Assembly (NCBI GenBank): GCA_965230415.1
Contig: CBDDKZ010000003.1
Location: 496,001 to 560,000, forward strand
Length of the DNA: 64,000 nt
Reading direction: 5' to 3'
Source of the DNA: CBDDKZ01 sp965230415
GTDB taxonomy: Bacteria; Bacteroidota; Bacteroidia; Cytophagales; JAAEPT01
Below are positions 37,089 through 45,322 of this stretch, one piece after another. The translations under genes and the position numbers were made by a program. The notes beneath the pieces are model-generated. The model ran no database searches, was not told where the DNA came from, and saw only the letters and a list, made by a program, of their open reading frames with translations. How positions within the stretch are numbered: position 1 is the stretch's first letter; every line of letters begins with the position of its first letter.

Positions 37089-37973
37089 TTAAATTAGCAG
37101 GGTTTTCAACATATCAATACCCGGAATTTTGTGATTTATTTCGGCTGGTGTTGAGATGTTGGAAACAAACAAATCAGTTGGCCGGTTATCGCCAATTGAT
37201 TGATGCCTTCTTTCATAATTGTAGTAATCAAAATACTCATTCAACAACCGATAGAGATGAGCACCATCTTTAGGTGGGTTGATGTATACTTTTTCATACT
37301 TTACGCTACGCCATAATCGCTCTATGAATGCGTTATCGGTAGCTCTACCTTTGCCATCCATGCTTAATTGGATGCCTTTTTCCAAAATAAACGTGCTGAA
37401 TACCTCAGAAGTAAATTGACATCCCTGATCAGTGTTTATTATTTCAGGCTTTCCATGCATCATGATCGCCGTTTCAATCGTTTCTTTACACCATTCCGCA
37501 TCCATGGTATTAGATACTGACCAATTCACTACAAACCGGCTGTGTAGATCTATGACGGCACAAAGGTACATGAAGCCTTTTTTCATAGGAATATATGTGA
37601 TATCAGTAGCCCACACCTGATTAGAGCGATCTACCTGAAGCCCCCGAAGTAAATAAGGGTAAACTTTATGGTTTTTATGCCTCTTGGAGGTGTGTTTACC
37701 TGGTAAAATAGCTCGTAAGCCCATAATTCGATAATACAATCGGTCTATTCGGTTGCGACTAACTTCATACCCCTTGTCACGTGTCAGCCAGGTATACATT
37801 CTTGGTGCACCTTTTTCGGGATGATCCAGATAGTGTTGGTCAATTAAACGCATTAACTCTAGGTTTAAAGGTGATTCTTCTCGCGGTTGATAATAAATAC
37901 CTGAGCGATGAACCTGTAATAACTCACATTGTTTCACTATACTTAGTTGAGGGTGATCCTTGCTTATCACCAT
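37089..37973 (-). CDS. IS3-family transposase OrfB (copy 1)
   Basis: 294 residues of the integrase-like rve domain. The HTH_21 region is at 36-90. DDE residues are Asp124 (WATDITYIPM), Asp182 (NTDQGCQF) and Glu218 (AFIERLWRS). It is likely made as an OrfAB fusion by -1 frameshifting at T-TTT-TTA near the orfA end (minus strand, 38018-38012); the orfB frame is open from that site to this ATG. Confidence 0.95.
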   Translation of the reverse strand: MVISKDHPQLSIVKQCELLQVHRSGIYYQPREESPLNLELMRLIDQHYLDHPEKGAPRMYTWLTRDKGYEVSRNRIDRLYYRIMGLRAILPGKHTSKRHKNHKVYPYLLRGLQVDRSNQVWATDITYIPMKKGFMYLCAVIDLHSRFVVNWSVSNTMDAEWCKETIETAIMMHGKPEIINTDQGCQFTSEVFSTFILEKGIQLSMDGKGRATDNAFIERLWRSVKYEKVYINPPKDGAHLYRLLNEYFDYYNYERRHQSIGDNRPTDLFVSNISTPAEINHKIPGIDMLKTLLI

Positions 37974-37993
37974 TCGTCTTTCCTTGAGAGGCT

Positions 37994-38290
37994 TTACCGC
38001 AAGGCGTTCTTTAAAAAATCATTTTCAACTTTCAATTGACCTATAGTCTTGAGGAGTTGATCCTTTTCGGTTTCTTCTTGGCTTTTACCAGATGTATTTC
38101 CCGAGTCAAATACTTGTTCCGCATTTGAAAGGAACTCACGTTTCCATGTATTGATTTGCGTGGGATGTAAATCATATTTTTGAGCCAATTGGGCCACTGT
38201 TGATTGCTCTTTTATGCATTCCAATACAACTTTGGTTTTAAATTTTGAGGTGAATTTTCTTCTACTTGCCATAACAGTAAATTTAATCAT
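37994..38290 (-). CDS. IS3-family OrfA, DNA-binding protein (copy 1)
   Basis: 98 residues. HTH_Tnp_1 domain (KFTSKFKTKVVLECIKEQST ... LAQKYDLHPTQINTWKREFL) followed by a leucine-zipper-like tail (KDQLLKTIGQLKVENDFLKN). Binds the IS ends and supplies the N-terminus of the OrfAB transposase. Confidence 0.95.
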   Translation of the reverse strand: MIKFTVMASRRKFTSKFKTKVVLECIKEQSTVAQLAQKYDLHPTQINTWKREFLSNAEQVFDSGNTSGKSQEETEKDQLLKTIGQLKVENDFLKNALR

Positions 38291-38435
38291 TTTAAAGTTT
38301 AACTTACTGTCCTAATTTTTGGGGGATGATCATAGTACATCCCATACTTGTTCTACTGATGCATTAATTTCCAGTGTTTGTACTGAGGTATTCATACTAG
38401 TTGTGTTTTATAATTGTTCAAAGTTTGTTATTTTT

Positions 38436-38483
38436 ACTTTCGTTTCGAAAGCAAATATAAATTACTTTCATTATGAAAGCAAA
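38436..38483. promoter_or_regulatory. Two 20-bp operator-like repeats upstream of the HxlR gene
   Basis: ACTTTCGTTTCGAAAGCAAA (38436-38455) and ACTTTCATTATGAAAGCAAA (38464-38483) differ at three positions and are spaced 28 bases centre to centre. Each contains a dyad CTTTC-n5-GAAAG. The second covers the HxlR start codon at 38473, as expected for autorepression. They lie between HxlR and the divergent SRPBCC gene. Confidence 0.75.
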
Positions 38484-38889
38484 AAAGAAAGAAGAAAATT
38501 TCAGATCAGACTGTCCGATCAGTTCTGCTTTAGATCTCTTTGGAGACAAGTGGTCATTATTAATCATCCGGGATCTGGTTTATTTTGGAGAAAGAACATT
38601 TAAAGACTTTTCTAGTGCAGATGAGGGGATTTCATCCGCAAGGCTGTCAGACAGGTTATGCAAGCTGGAGGTGTTGGGACTGCTTGTGAAGTCCGGTCAT
38701 CCTACTAATAAGAAAGTTTTTATTTATCGTTTAACGGAAAAGGGTATGGATTTATTTCCGGTAATTGCGGAGTATGTTCGATGGAGTAACAAGTACTTGC
38801 ATGATCATATTAATGCCCCCGCGAAACAGTTTTCGAAGCAACTGGAAGCGGACCGGGAAGCGGCTTTAGCTCAGTTTATGAAGAAGTGA
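38473..38889 (+). CDS. HxlR-family transcriptional regulator
   Basis: 138 residues with the HxlR winged helix: the CPISSALDLFGDKWSLLIIRDLVYFGERTF block with its single conserved Cys (about residue 14), then ISSARLSDRLCKLEVLGLLV and VFIYRLTEKGMDLFPVI. The Cys often senses oxidants or electrophiles. The start sits inside an operator-like repeat. Its likely target, the divergent SRPBCC gene, is interrupted by an IS3 copy. Confidence 0.93.
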   Translation: MKAKKKEENFRSDCPISSALDLFGDKWSLLIIRDLVYFGERTFKDFSSADEGISSARLSDRLCKLEVLGLLVKSGHPTNKKVFIYRLTEKGMDLFPVIAEYVRWSNKYLHDHINAPAKQFSKQLEADREAALAQFMKK

Positions 38890-39120
38890 CTTTCAAATAG
38901 GTGCTGCGGTTTCCGATGCTTTATAAAATCTATTGCAATGAAGAAGTACTTATTTATTTTATAGCGTGTTTTTTGGGGCTAATAGCAGATCGTATAAGTT
39001 CATTGCGACTTGTCAGCTCCTTTTGCTCTACGCCAGTGTTTTGATGGCGTTCGGCACTCATGAGCCAGGAACCCAAAAGTACACAGAAAGAGGAGGTCCT
39101 TGTGCCTCATTTAAATGTCT

Positions 39121-39753
39121 TTACAATTCTTCCGGAATCAAAAATGCTAATACACGTTCAGAGGGGCTGTCAACCTCTTCCGTTTCACGTTCAAACTCCA
39201 CCCAATTGACGTCCATACAATCGTGATACACACGGAGCTCCCAACCGTCTTCTACCTGGTAGGCCACCTTTTCGTAATAACCATTCCACTCATACCCCAC
39301 TTCTCCGGGACCAAGCTTCGCTATCAACTCTTCCATGGTCAAAAAATCCAGGTCATGGCCTTCCACCATTACTTTTGCCATCTCAAAAGGTTTGACCTTT
39401 TCTTGCTTCCAAATGGCCTCGTTATAGTCTCCATTGTGAAATTCAACTTTAAAAAACACCATACATTTAAAAGCAAGAAGCGTTAAAGGCACGCAGAAAA
39501 ATCCCAATGCGGTATACTTTTTGCCTGTCCCCAGTAAAAGCAGAAAAGCAATAAATGCTATTGGTATCACCTTCGCTAAGAAGAGCAAGTGTTCTAAGTT
39601 TTGTGATTCTATTTCCCGTAAGTTATGTGGGTTTGTTATGCTAAAATCTGCTGTTAAAAAATATAAAAATGAGCTAACAATAAGTGCGATTGATAATAAA
39701 AATCCTGAAGTGAATGATACCACCGGGTTTTGAATAAGCGTTTTCGTTGACAT
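39121..39753 (-). CDS. Membrane protein of unknown function, 210 aa
   Basis: Three N-terminal hydrophobic helices (residues ~15-100). A soluble C-terminal half follows, with ELIAKLGPGEVGYEWNGYYEKVAYQVEDGWELRVYHDCMD, a small beta-rich domain also seen alone in other uncharacterised proteins. No recognised family. The start at 39753 is a plain ATG. Confidence 0.65.
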   Translation of the reverse strand: MSTKTLIQNPVVSFTSGFLLSIALIVSSFLYFLTADFSITNPHNLREIESQNLEHLLFLAKVIPIAFIAFLLLLGTGKKYTALGFFCVPLTLLAFKCMVFFKVEFHNGDYNEAIWKQEKVKPFEMAKVMVEGHDLDFLTMEELIAKLGPGEVGYEWNGYYEKVAYQVEDGWELRVYHDCMDVNWVEFERETEEVDSPSERVLAFLIPEEL

Positions 39754-40274
39754 GGTTCTAAGTATTTTATAGACCTGTACAGCTCAATAGGGGGGAGGTT
39801 CAAATGATCTGAAAATAGTTGCCAACTAATTCGTGTACACGACTATAAAGGGTGGTCTTGATCAACAGTATTTTATCCTCTTGTTCTTTTCGCTTGATCG
39901 CAAAAAATCAAAAGATCAAGACGGTGATAAATACACTAAAATTTAAGATGCGCAGTTGGGATTCATAAACTCGCTGCGCTCCAATAATATGAATTCATTC
40001 ACTATCCGAGTGTTTTAAATTTCTTAACGCTTATTTATCAAGGTCGTTTTGACCAACGAGGTGTACGTCTTGACCGTCATGCTGAGGTATCACTCTATGG
40101 TCCGAGCCCTCTGTCGAAGAACTTAGCGACGGCGCAAAATAGTTTGTCCAATGCCTTTTGGCAATCCCGTAATACTTCGAGTTCGCCGATGACTCAAACG
40201 ACCACTACCTTTTACTAACCCATTTCCGGCCTATGGATTTTATTTAATGTTGCCAACCGTTTTTGTTCATTTGA
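39754..40274. other. Intergenic region containing dispersed repeats
   Basis: 521 bases. Holds a region rich in GATCAAGA-type inverted words (39855-39930) and the first copy of the 68-bp repeat at 40020-40087. No gene seen. Confidence 0.5.
40020..40087. repeat. 68-bp direct repeat, copy 1
   Basis: Begins tttcttaacgcttatttatc and ends gaccgtcatgctgagg. It differs from 42155-42222 at one base. The pair brackets the toxin-antitoxin and HNH genes. Confidence 0.85.
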
Positions 40275-40568
40275 CTATTCATCAAGGGCATCATACACGT
40301 TTTGACGTCCAATTATTGTCATGATTTCTACTACATCATCTTCTATTCGGAAATAGATGCTGTCAGCACCACAAACACAACGGCGATACCCAGATTTAAT
40401 AAAATCTACCGACTCGAAAGACAAAGGTCGTTTAGCTATAACTCCAAAGTATTCGAAAAAAGAATCATAGTATTTTTCGGCTTGGTTTTCTCCAAACTTG
40501 AACGCTCCATATTTATAAATTCGTATTAAGTCCTCCTTTGCGGCGTTACTTAACTTGTAGTTAGCCAT
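40275..40568 (-). CDS. parE: ParE-family toxin (RelE/ParE superfamily)
   Basis: 97 residues. KLSNAAKEDLIRIYKYGAFK FG at the start, KRPLSFESVDFIKSGYRRC in the middle, and IYFRIEDDVVEIMTIIGRQN at the end are the ParE core. Likely inhibits growth (gyrase poisoning in characterised ParEs). The start overlaps the antitoxin stop by eight bases, the normal antitoxin-first order. Confidence 0.92.
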   Translation of the reverse strand: MANYKLSNAAKEDLIRIYKYGAFKFGENQAEKYYDSFFEYFGVIAKRPLSFESVDFIKSGYRRCVCGADSIYFRIEDDVVEIMTIIGRQNVYDALDE

Positions 40569-40800
40569 TCAGCGATGATTTAGCTTCCTTTAGTATTTCG
40601 TCTTTGGAAGCACTTGTAAAGCCACTGTTTTCAGCTTCTTCTAGTTTCATTCGAATGTAATCAATCTGCTTTTGTTGATTCCTTGCTTGTCTTATCAAGT
40701 CGTTTACAAGTTCACTCTTGCTTGAGTATTCTTTGTTCTCAACTTGAGCACGTAACCATTCATCGTTCGGCTCTGTGAAAGATATACTTTGTCTCGGCAT
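40561..40800 (-). CDS. parD: ParD-family antitoxin
   Basis: 79 residues. N-terminal ribbon-helix-helix (QSISFTEPNDEWLRAQVENKEYSSKSELVNDLIRQAR split over residues 4-40) and a C-terminal tail (DEILKEAKSSLNG) that should bind the toxin. CC2985/ParD type. First gene of the overlapping pair, expected to autorepress. Confidence 0.92.
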   Translation of the reverse strand: MPRQSISFTEPNDEWLRAQVENKEYSSKSELVNDLIRQARNQQKQIDYIRMKLEEAENSGFTSASKDEILKEAKSSLNG

Positions 40801-41019
40801 AACTTAAATCTAACTGGTGCAATTATACACCAATATCGCGAAAATATTTGTTAAAATCAAGTTATAGGCATTTTGCAATGGTTGACTATGGTAGCGGTAT
40901 GAAATCGTTGCGCAATTTGAAGCACAAACCTATCAAGCGGCTAAGCCGTTGATTAAATGTTATTTTGTTCAAATATAGCGCTGTCCGCGCAATGTTTTAT
41001 GACCGCGTGTTGTGCTTAG

Positions 41020-41927
41020 TTATTCTACTTTTACATTCAATACTAATAATATTTTATTCCGCGTTTTTGCAATTAATTCTTCATCTACTTTGTAATATTC
41101 TTCGGGGTTCGCAACACCAGTAGATAAACTCATGTTCATAATCTGGTTATTTGAATAAACGAATGATGGAGTCTTTGGAATACACATTCTTAAAGCCATA
41201 ATTTCAGATAAAGCATACAGGTGAATAGGAAAATTATCATTTTTCTTTTCTTCAAATAAGAGCTTATCTCTAAAATTTGAAAGTATTCCATCATTAAGAT
41301 AGTTTTTTGTTAAGAATCCGTCTTCAATAGCTAATATGAATACTAGTTTATGAATTTTCATCATTATCGTCTGAGGATATACAAACGTTCTTAAGTCAAA
41401 AAAGTCCTTTTCAGACTGGAATACATATAAACTAGAAGGTAAACAAAATCCGACTTCATCTTTATATGCTTTTTGAATCATTCTGAAATTGTCAGTTTCA
41501 ATTATCCTTTGTGAAACTTCTTTATGTTCGATATCATCAATTTTAGATAGTCATTATAAAAAAGTCCATAATATATTTTTGACAACCAAGTAGCAAAGAG
41601 TGCGGTCACGGATTCATTTGGTCCGTATATAATTGACATTCCCGATTCTTCAGCTTTCAAATCCTTTATCAATTTTTCTGGGTCATCGAGTAACTTTAAG
41701 GTTCTATCTTCATATTTACTTCCAAATTGACTATTACAAGTCTTATGTGCAGGAACTTTTACACGACTATATTGAAATACACCTTTTCCTGTTATAGTCT
41801 CTTCTTTAATCCCAAGTTTCCCCAATAAGCTATCAGGAATTATATGCTCTTGAGTCTTTTTTTCCAAGATTGGTTCAGAACAAAAAAAACAGGTATTTCT
41901 CATACTAACATTAATCGTGTCTTTCAT
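41020..41927 (-). pseudogene. HNH-type zinc-finger protein gene, frameshifted
   Basis: The N-terminal frame (41927-41502) has a Cys/HNH-like centre: Cys13, Cys16, EHIIP (Glu27, His28), His61, Cys64, Asn65. The second frame (open from about 41554 to 41020) continues the same protein (KIDDIEHKEVSQRIIE then TDNFRMIQKAYKDEVGFCLP). A run of four A on the minus strand (41541-41544) would need five to keep one ~300-residue frame. The family is an uncharacterised HNH group common as orphan or defence-associated genes. Either a real lesion or a homopolymer read error. Confidence 0.8.
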
Positions 41928-42396
41928 GAGGTTTTCTTAATTAAGCACAACAATTGGCTATAGTTTATATGCACTTTACATCCAATATAGATTTGTTAAA
42001 GTGTAAATATAAACGTGCGCACATTTGATCACCTTATTTGTATGCGAAAATTAAAAATAGGTTACGTTTTTGTGTGTTTTTTCGTTGGGTTTAATAAATC
42101 TTTTGCAGTTAAGGCTTCGACTTATAGCTGCCCTTCAACAGGCAATGTAGGCTATTTCTTAACGCTTATTTATCAAGGTCGTTTTGACCAACGAGGAGTA
42201 CGTCTTGACCGTCATGCTGAGGCACCGAAGTAGCTTTCATTGTAATCACGTATAGTAAAAGCTCCTTCGCTATCGCTCAGGATGACGATGGAGGGAAAAA
42301 CACTTCGTCCGAAGGTGAGGTGCCATAGGACGTTTAACTACCAATATAGTAATTCTTCTTCAGAATGGCCTCCGGTAGGGATCGGGTTGTGAAGGC
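41928..42396. other. Intergenic region with dispersed repeats
   Basis: 469 bases. Contains the second 68-bp repeat copy (42155-42222), followed by a partly inverted version of the GTCATGCTGAGG word (ctcaggatgacgatgg near 42277). No credible gene. Confidence 0.5.
42155..42222. repeat. 68-bp direct repeat, copy 2
   Basis: Partner of 40020-40087, same orientation, one mismatch (gaggagtacg versus gaggtgtacg). Confidence 0.85.
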
Positions 42397-43455
42397 TTAT
42401 TTTAATGTCCCAATATGTTGAATTGTAGCTCTCTTTTTTAAAACATCATTAGTTGTATTTTCTTCTAATAATTCTGCTTTTGAACTGCTAACCAGGACAT
42501 TCAGATTACTATGAAGAACAAATAAGTTATCGCCTTTTGAAACAATCGTTGTGGGATATACTTTTCCCAGGTATTTTTCATTGGTGACTTTTGCTGATAG
42601 CCAATTATCATTAGTTTGTAATAAGAATATAGATTCCGTTGCTTTTCCAGCAGCTATATTTGTAGCTAGGGCTAAATTATTATTATTTAAAACGAATAAA
42701 CCATCTCCTCCGTAAAACGGATCTTCTATATTGATTTTTGAGAATTTTTTAGGCTCAGATAGTGGGATTTTAAATAAAGTACCATCACTCTTTTTTACTG
42801 TAATTAAATACCCGTCAGTATGATATACTATGCCATTTAAATTTATTCCTTTACCTACAAAATGACTATCCTCTAAAAATATGGATGCATTTCCATTAGT
42901 ATCCGCTTTGTAAATTACGGGGGTGAAACTATCTGTAATATAGGCGTTTCCCTTGGTGTCGATGGCCAATCCGTTTGCTAAATGCTTACTGTTAGGTTTT
43001 AGTTTTGCTAAATCTACTGTAAATAGTAATTCTTTAGATATTAAATCAAATACCGCGAGTGTAGCTTCGTTTTTAATTCCTCCTTTATACCTGTTTATAC
43101 TTGCTCCTATATCCGAACTAAGAGCTAAAATTCTATTTCTATTGTAATCAATTTGCATTCCTAATATGCTACGTAAATTAGATTCAATAAATAAATTAGC
43201 GTTCCCTTTGTGATCTATTTCATAAATATTCCCATCTCGAAAAGAACCTACGATGAATTGATCATTTCTTGAATTATATAAAATGGTTTCAGGATATAAA
43301 GCATCTTTGGCAATAGAAATAGTGTTTAAATTATTGCCGTTTAATGTAAAGGAATTACTTGGGTTTTTTTCTGTATAGATCTCTTTTTTTCGTTTTATAT
43401 CCTTACAAGAAGTAATGAAAAGTAAAACCAGAAGTGTTGATATCGTATTTTTCAT
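42397..43455 (-). CDS. SMP-30/NHL-like beta-propeller lipoprotein
   Basis: 352 residues. Lipobox near FITSCKD (Cys17). The body has repeated strands of the SMP-30/gluconolactonase type: LYPETILYNSRNDQFIVGSF, LGMQIDYNRNRILALSSD, NGLAIDTKGNAYITDSFT and GINLNGIVYHTDGYLI. Probably binds or hydrolyses a small ligand in the periplasm. It is the last gene of a sigma/anti-sigma-like/lipoprotein operon, now separated from its upstream sigma gene by an IS3 copy. It starts 17 bases after the anti-sigma-like stop. Confidence 0.8.
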   Translation of the reverse strand: MKNTISTLLVLLFITSCKDIKRKKEIYTEKNPSNSFTLNGNNLNTISIAKDALYPETILYNSRNDQFIVGSFRDGNIYEIDHKGNANLFIESNLRSILGMQIDYNRNRILALSSDIGASINRYKGGIKNEATLAVFDLISKELLFTVDLAKLKPNSKHLANGLAIDTKGNAYITDSFTPVIYKADTNGNASIFLEDSHFVGKGINLNGIVYHTDGYLITVKKSDGTLFKIPLSEPKKFSKINIEDPFYGGDGLFVLNNNNLALATNIAAGKATESIFLLQTNDNWLSAKVTNEKYLGKVYPTTIVSKGDNLFVLHSNLNVLVSSSKAELLEENTTNDVLKKRATIQHIGTLK

Positions 43456-43472
43456 TAGGTAGTTTTTAAAAA

Positions 43473-44021
43473 TTACTCGTTTTGAGCAAGCGCAAAAATG
43501 ACATCATTATTATCCCAAAAAGTTACTTTCGAACTATTACTGTTTATTTGATTATCAAATTTGAATTTTTCTATTTTTTTAAAAACGTAGCATGTAACTA
43601 TTTCATTAGTTCTATTTTTTAATTCCAATTTGGCAGCAATTCTATTATCGACCGAACAGTATTTGGCTCCGATTAATTCTAATTCAGAAATGTTTTTTTT
43701 AGGAAGGATTAAATTGAAATCTAATTTGTTCATTTTGGAATTAATAGCTGTAATACTATTGGATAAAAACACAGAAGGAATTTGTTTTTGATGTTTGATT
43801 GCAATTTCTTGAGCAAAATTATTTATGATAATTTTTTGCCGGATTTTAGGATAGATCAAATAACTACCTACAGCCAAAATCAAAATTGCGGCATATCTGA
43901 ACAGATGTTTGATTTGTATTTTAGTACTTTTCGGTGTACTTCCTTTTATTAATTCTACTTGTTCAATAGACAATGATTTAGAATTATATATACTTTTGAT
44001 TTGCTCATCAAGATTTTTCAT
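43473..44021 (-). CDS. Anti-sigma-factor-like single-pass membrane protein
   Basis: 182 residues. A short cytoplasmic N-terminus (MKNLDEQIKSIYNSKSLSIE), one membrane helix (HLFRYAAILILAVGSYLIYP), then an extracytoplasmic part with a C-terminal beta-rich segment. This layout, and its position directly after an ECF sigma gene with a 14-base overlap in the restored sequence, suggest a regulator of that sigma factor. There is no recognised zinc-binding anti-sigma motif. It has lost its upstream promoter to the IS3 insertion unless an internal one exists. Confidence 0.7.
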   Translation of the reverse strand: MKNLDEQIKSIYNSKSLSIEQVELIKGSTPKSTKIQIKHLFRYAAILILAVGSYLIYPKIRQKIIINNFAQEIAIKHQKQIPSVFLSNSITAINSKMNKLDFNLILPKKNISELELIGAKYCSVDNRIAAKLELKNRTNEIVTCYVFKKIEKFKFDNQINSNSSKVTFWDNNDVIFALAQNE

Positions 44022-44094
44022 AATGTTTTCTTTCTTCCAATTTCTTTCTTAATGATCATCCCCCAAAAATTAGGACAGTAAGTTAAACTTTAAA

Positions 44095-44391
44095 ATGATT
44101 AAATTTACTGTTATGGCAAGTAGAAGAAAATTCACCTCAAAATTTAAAACCAAAGTTGTATTGGAATGCATAAAAGAGCAATCAACAGTGGCCCAATTGG
44201 CTCAAAAATATGATTTACATCCCACGCAAATCAATACATGGAAACGTGAGTTCCTTTCAAATGCGGAACAAGTATTTGACTCGGGAAATACATCTGGTAA
44301 AAGCCAAGAAGAAACCGAAAAGGATCAACTCCTCAAGACTATAGGTCAATTGAAAGTTGAAAATGATTTTTTAAAGAACGCCTTGCGGTAA
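44095..44391 (+). CDS. IS3-family OrfA (copy 2)
   Basis: 98 residues, identical to the copy 1 OrfA. The slippery run TTTTTTA at 44367-44373, followed by AAG, lies eight codons before the stop and would shift ribosomes into the orfB frame. Confidence 0.95.
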   Translation: MIKFTVMASRRKFTSKFKTKVVLECIKEQSTVAQLAQKYDLHPTQINTWKREFLSNAEQVFDSGNTSGKSQEETEKDQLLKTIGQLKVENDFLKNALR

Positions 44392-44411
44392 AGCCTCTCA
44401 AGGAAAGACGA

Positions 44412-45296
44412 ATGGTGATAAGCAAGGATCACCCTCAACTAAGTATAGTGAAACAATGTGAGTTATTACAGGTTCATCGCTCAGGTATTTATTATCAACC
44501 GCGAGAAGAATCACCTTTAAACCTAGAGTTAATGCGTTTAATTGACCAACACTATCTGGATCATCCCGAAAAAGGTGCACCAAGAATGTATACCTGGCTG
44601 ACACGTGACAAGGGGTATGAAGTTAGTCGCAACCGAATAGACCGATTGTATTATCGAATTATGGGCTTACGAGCTATTTTACCAGGTAAACACACCTCCA
44701 AGAGGCATAAAAACCATAAAGTTTACCCTTATTTACTTCGGGGGCTTCAGGTAGATCGCTCTAATCAGGTGTGGGCTACTGATATCACATATATTCCTAT
44801 GAAAAAAGGCTTCATGTACCTTTGTGCCGTCATAGATCTACACAGCCGGTTTGTAGTGAATTGGTCAGTATCTAATACCATGGATGCGGAATGGTGTAAA
44901 GAAACGATTGAAACGGCGATCATGATGCATGGAAAGCCTGAAATAATAAACACTGATCAGGGATGTCAATTTACTTCTGAGGTATTCAGCACGTTTATTT
45001 TGGAAAAAGGCATCCAATTAAGCATGGATGGCAAAGGTAGAGCTACCGATAACGCATTCATAGAGCGATTATGGCGTAGCGTAAAGTATGAAAAAGTATA
45101 CATCAACCCACCTAAAGATGGTGCTCATCTCTATCGGTTGTTGAATGAGTATTTTGATTACTACAATTATGAAAGAAGGCATCAATCAATTGGCGATAAC
45201 CGGCCAACTGATTTGTTTGTTTCCAACATCTCAACACCAGCCGAAATAAATCACAAAATTCCGGGTATTGATATGTTGAAAACCCTGCTAATTTAA
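44412..45296 (+). CDS. IS3-family transposase OrfB (copy 2)
   Basis: 294 residues, identical to the copy 1 OrfB, with Asp124, Asp182 and Glu218 intact. The open frame upstream of this ATG (KERLAVKPLKERR) reaches back to the orfA slippery site. Confidence 0.95.
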   Translation: MVISKDHPQLSIVKQCELLQVHRSGIYYQPREESPLNLELMRLIDQHYLDHPEKGAPRMYTWLTRDKGYEVSRNRIDRLYYRIMGLRAILPGKHTSKRHKNHKVYPYLLRGLQVDRSNQVWATDITYIPMKKGFMYLCAVIDLHSRFVVNWSVSNTMDAEWCKETIETAIMMHGKPEIINTDQGCQFTSEVFSTFILEKGIQLSMDGKGRATDNAFIERLWRSVKYEKVYINPPKDGAHLYRLLNEYFDYYNYERRHQSIGDNRPTDLFVSNISTPAEINHKIPGIDMLKTLLI

Positions 45297-45322
45297 TATC
45301 TTAATTAATAATATAATCTGTC

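Larger units (their letters stand above)
37043..38333 (-). mobile_element. IS3-family insertion sequence, copy 1 (1291 bp)
   Basis: Two frames (orfA, orfB) on the minus strand. Termini are imperfect inverted repeats sharing TTAGGACAG, and the element is flanked by the 3-bp direct repeat AGT (37040-37042 and 38334-38336). It has the same length and protein sequences as the copy at 44052-45342, in the opposite orientation. Inserted in the SRPBCC gene. Confidence 0.95.
36613..38395 (-). pseudogene. SRPBCC (START/Bet v1-like) protein gene split by an IS3-family copy
   Basis: The 5' part (38395-38334) encodes MNTSVQTLEINASVEQVWDV, a standard SRPBCC beginning. The 3' part resumes after the IS as LFNQYGDIHIHNRTMQSSNY and runs to 36613. 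Removing 37043-38333 and one copy of the 3-bp repeat gives an uninterrupted 162-residue frame. SRPBCC proteins bind hydrophobic ligands in a helix-grip pocket. The gene is divergent from the HxlR regulator at 38473, whose operator-like repeats lie just upstream, so it was probably its regulated target. A truncated frame from the ATG at 36999 remains. Confidence 0.92.

Noticed and set aside
38941..39120. Short frame starting MKKYLFIL downstream of the HxlR gene
   Set aside because: Stops after eight codons, and the continuation in the same frame has further stops; no similarity recognised.
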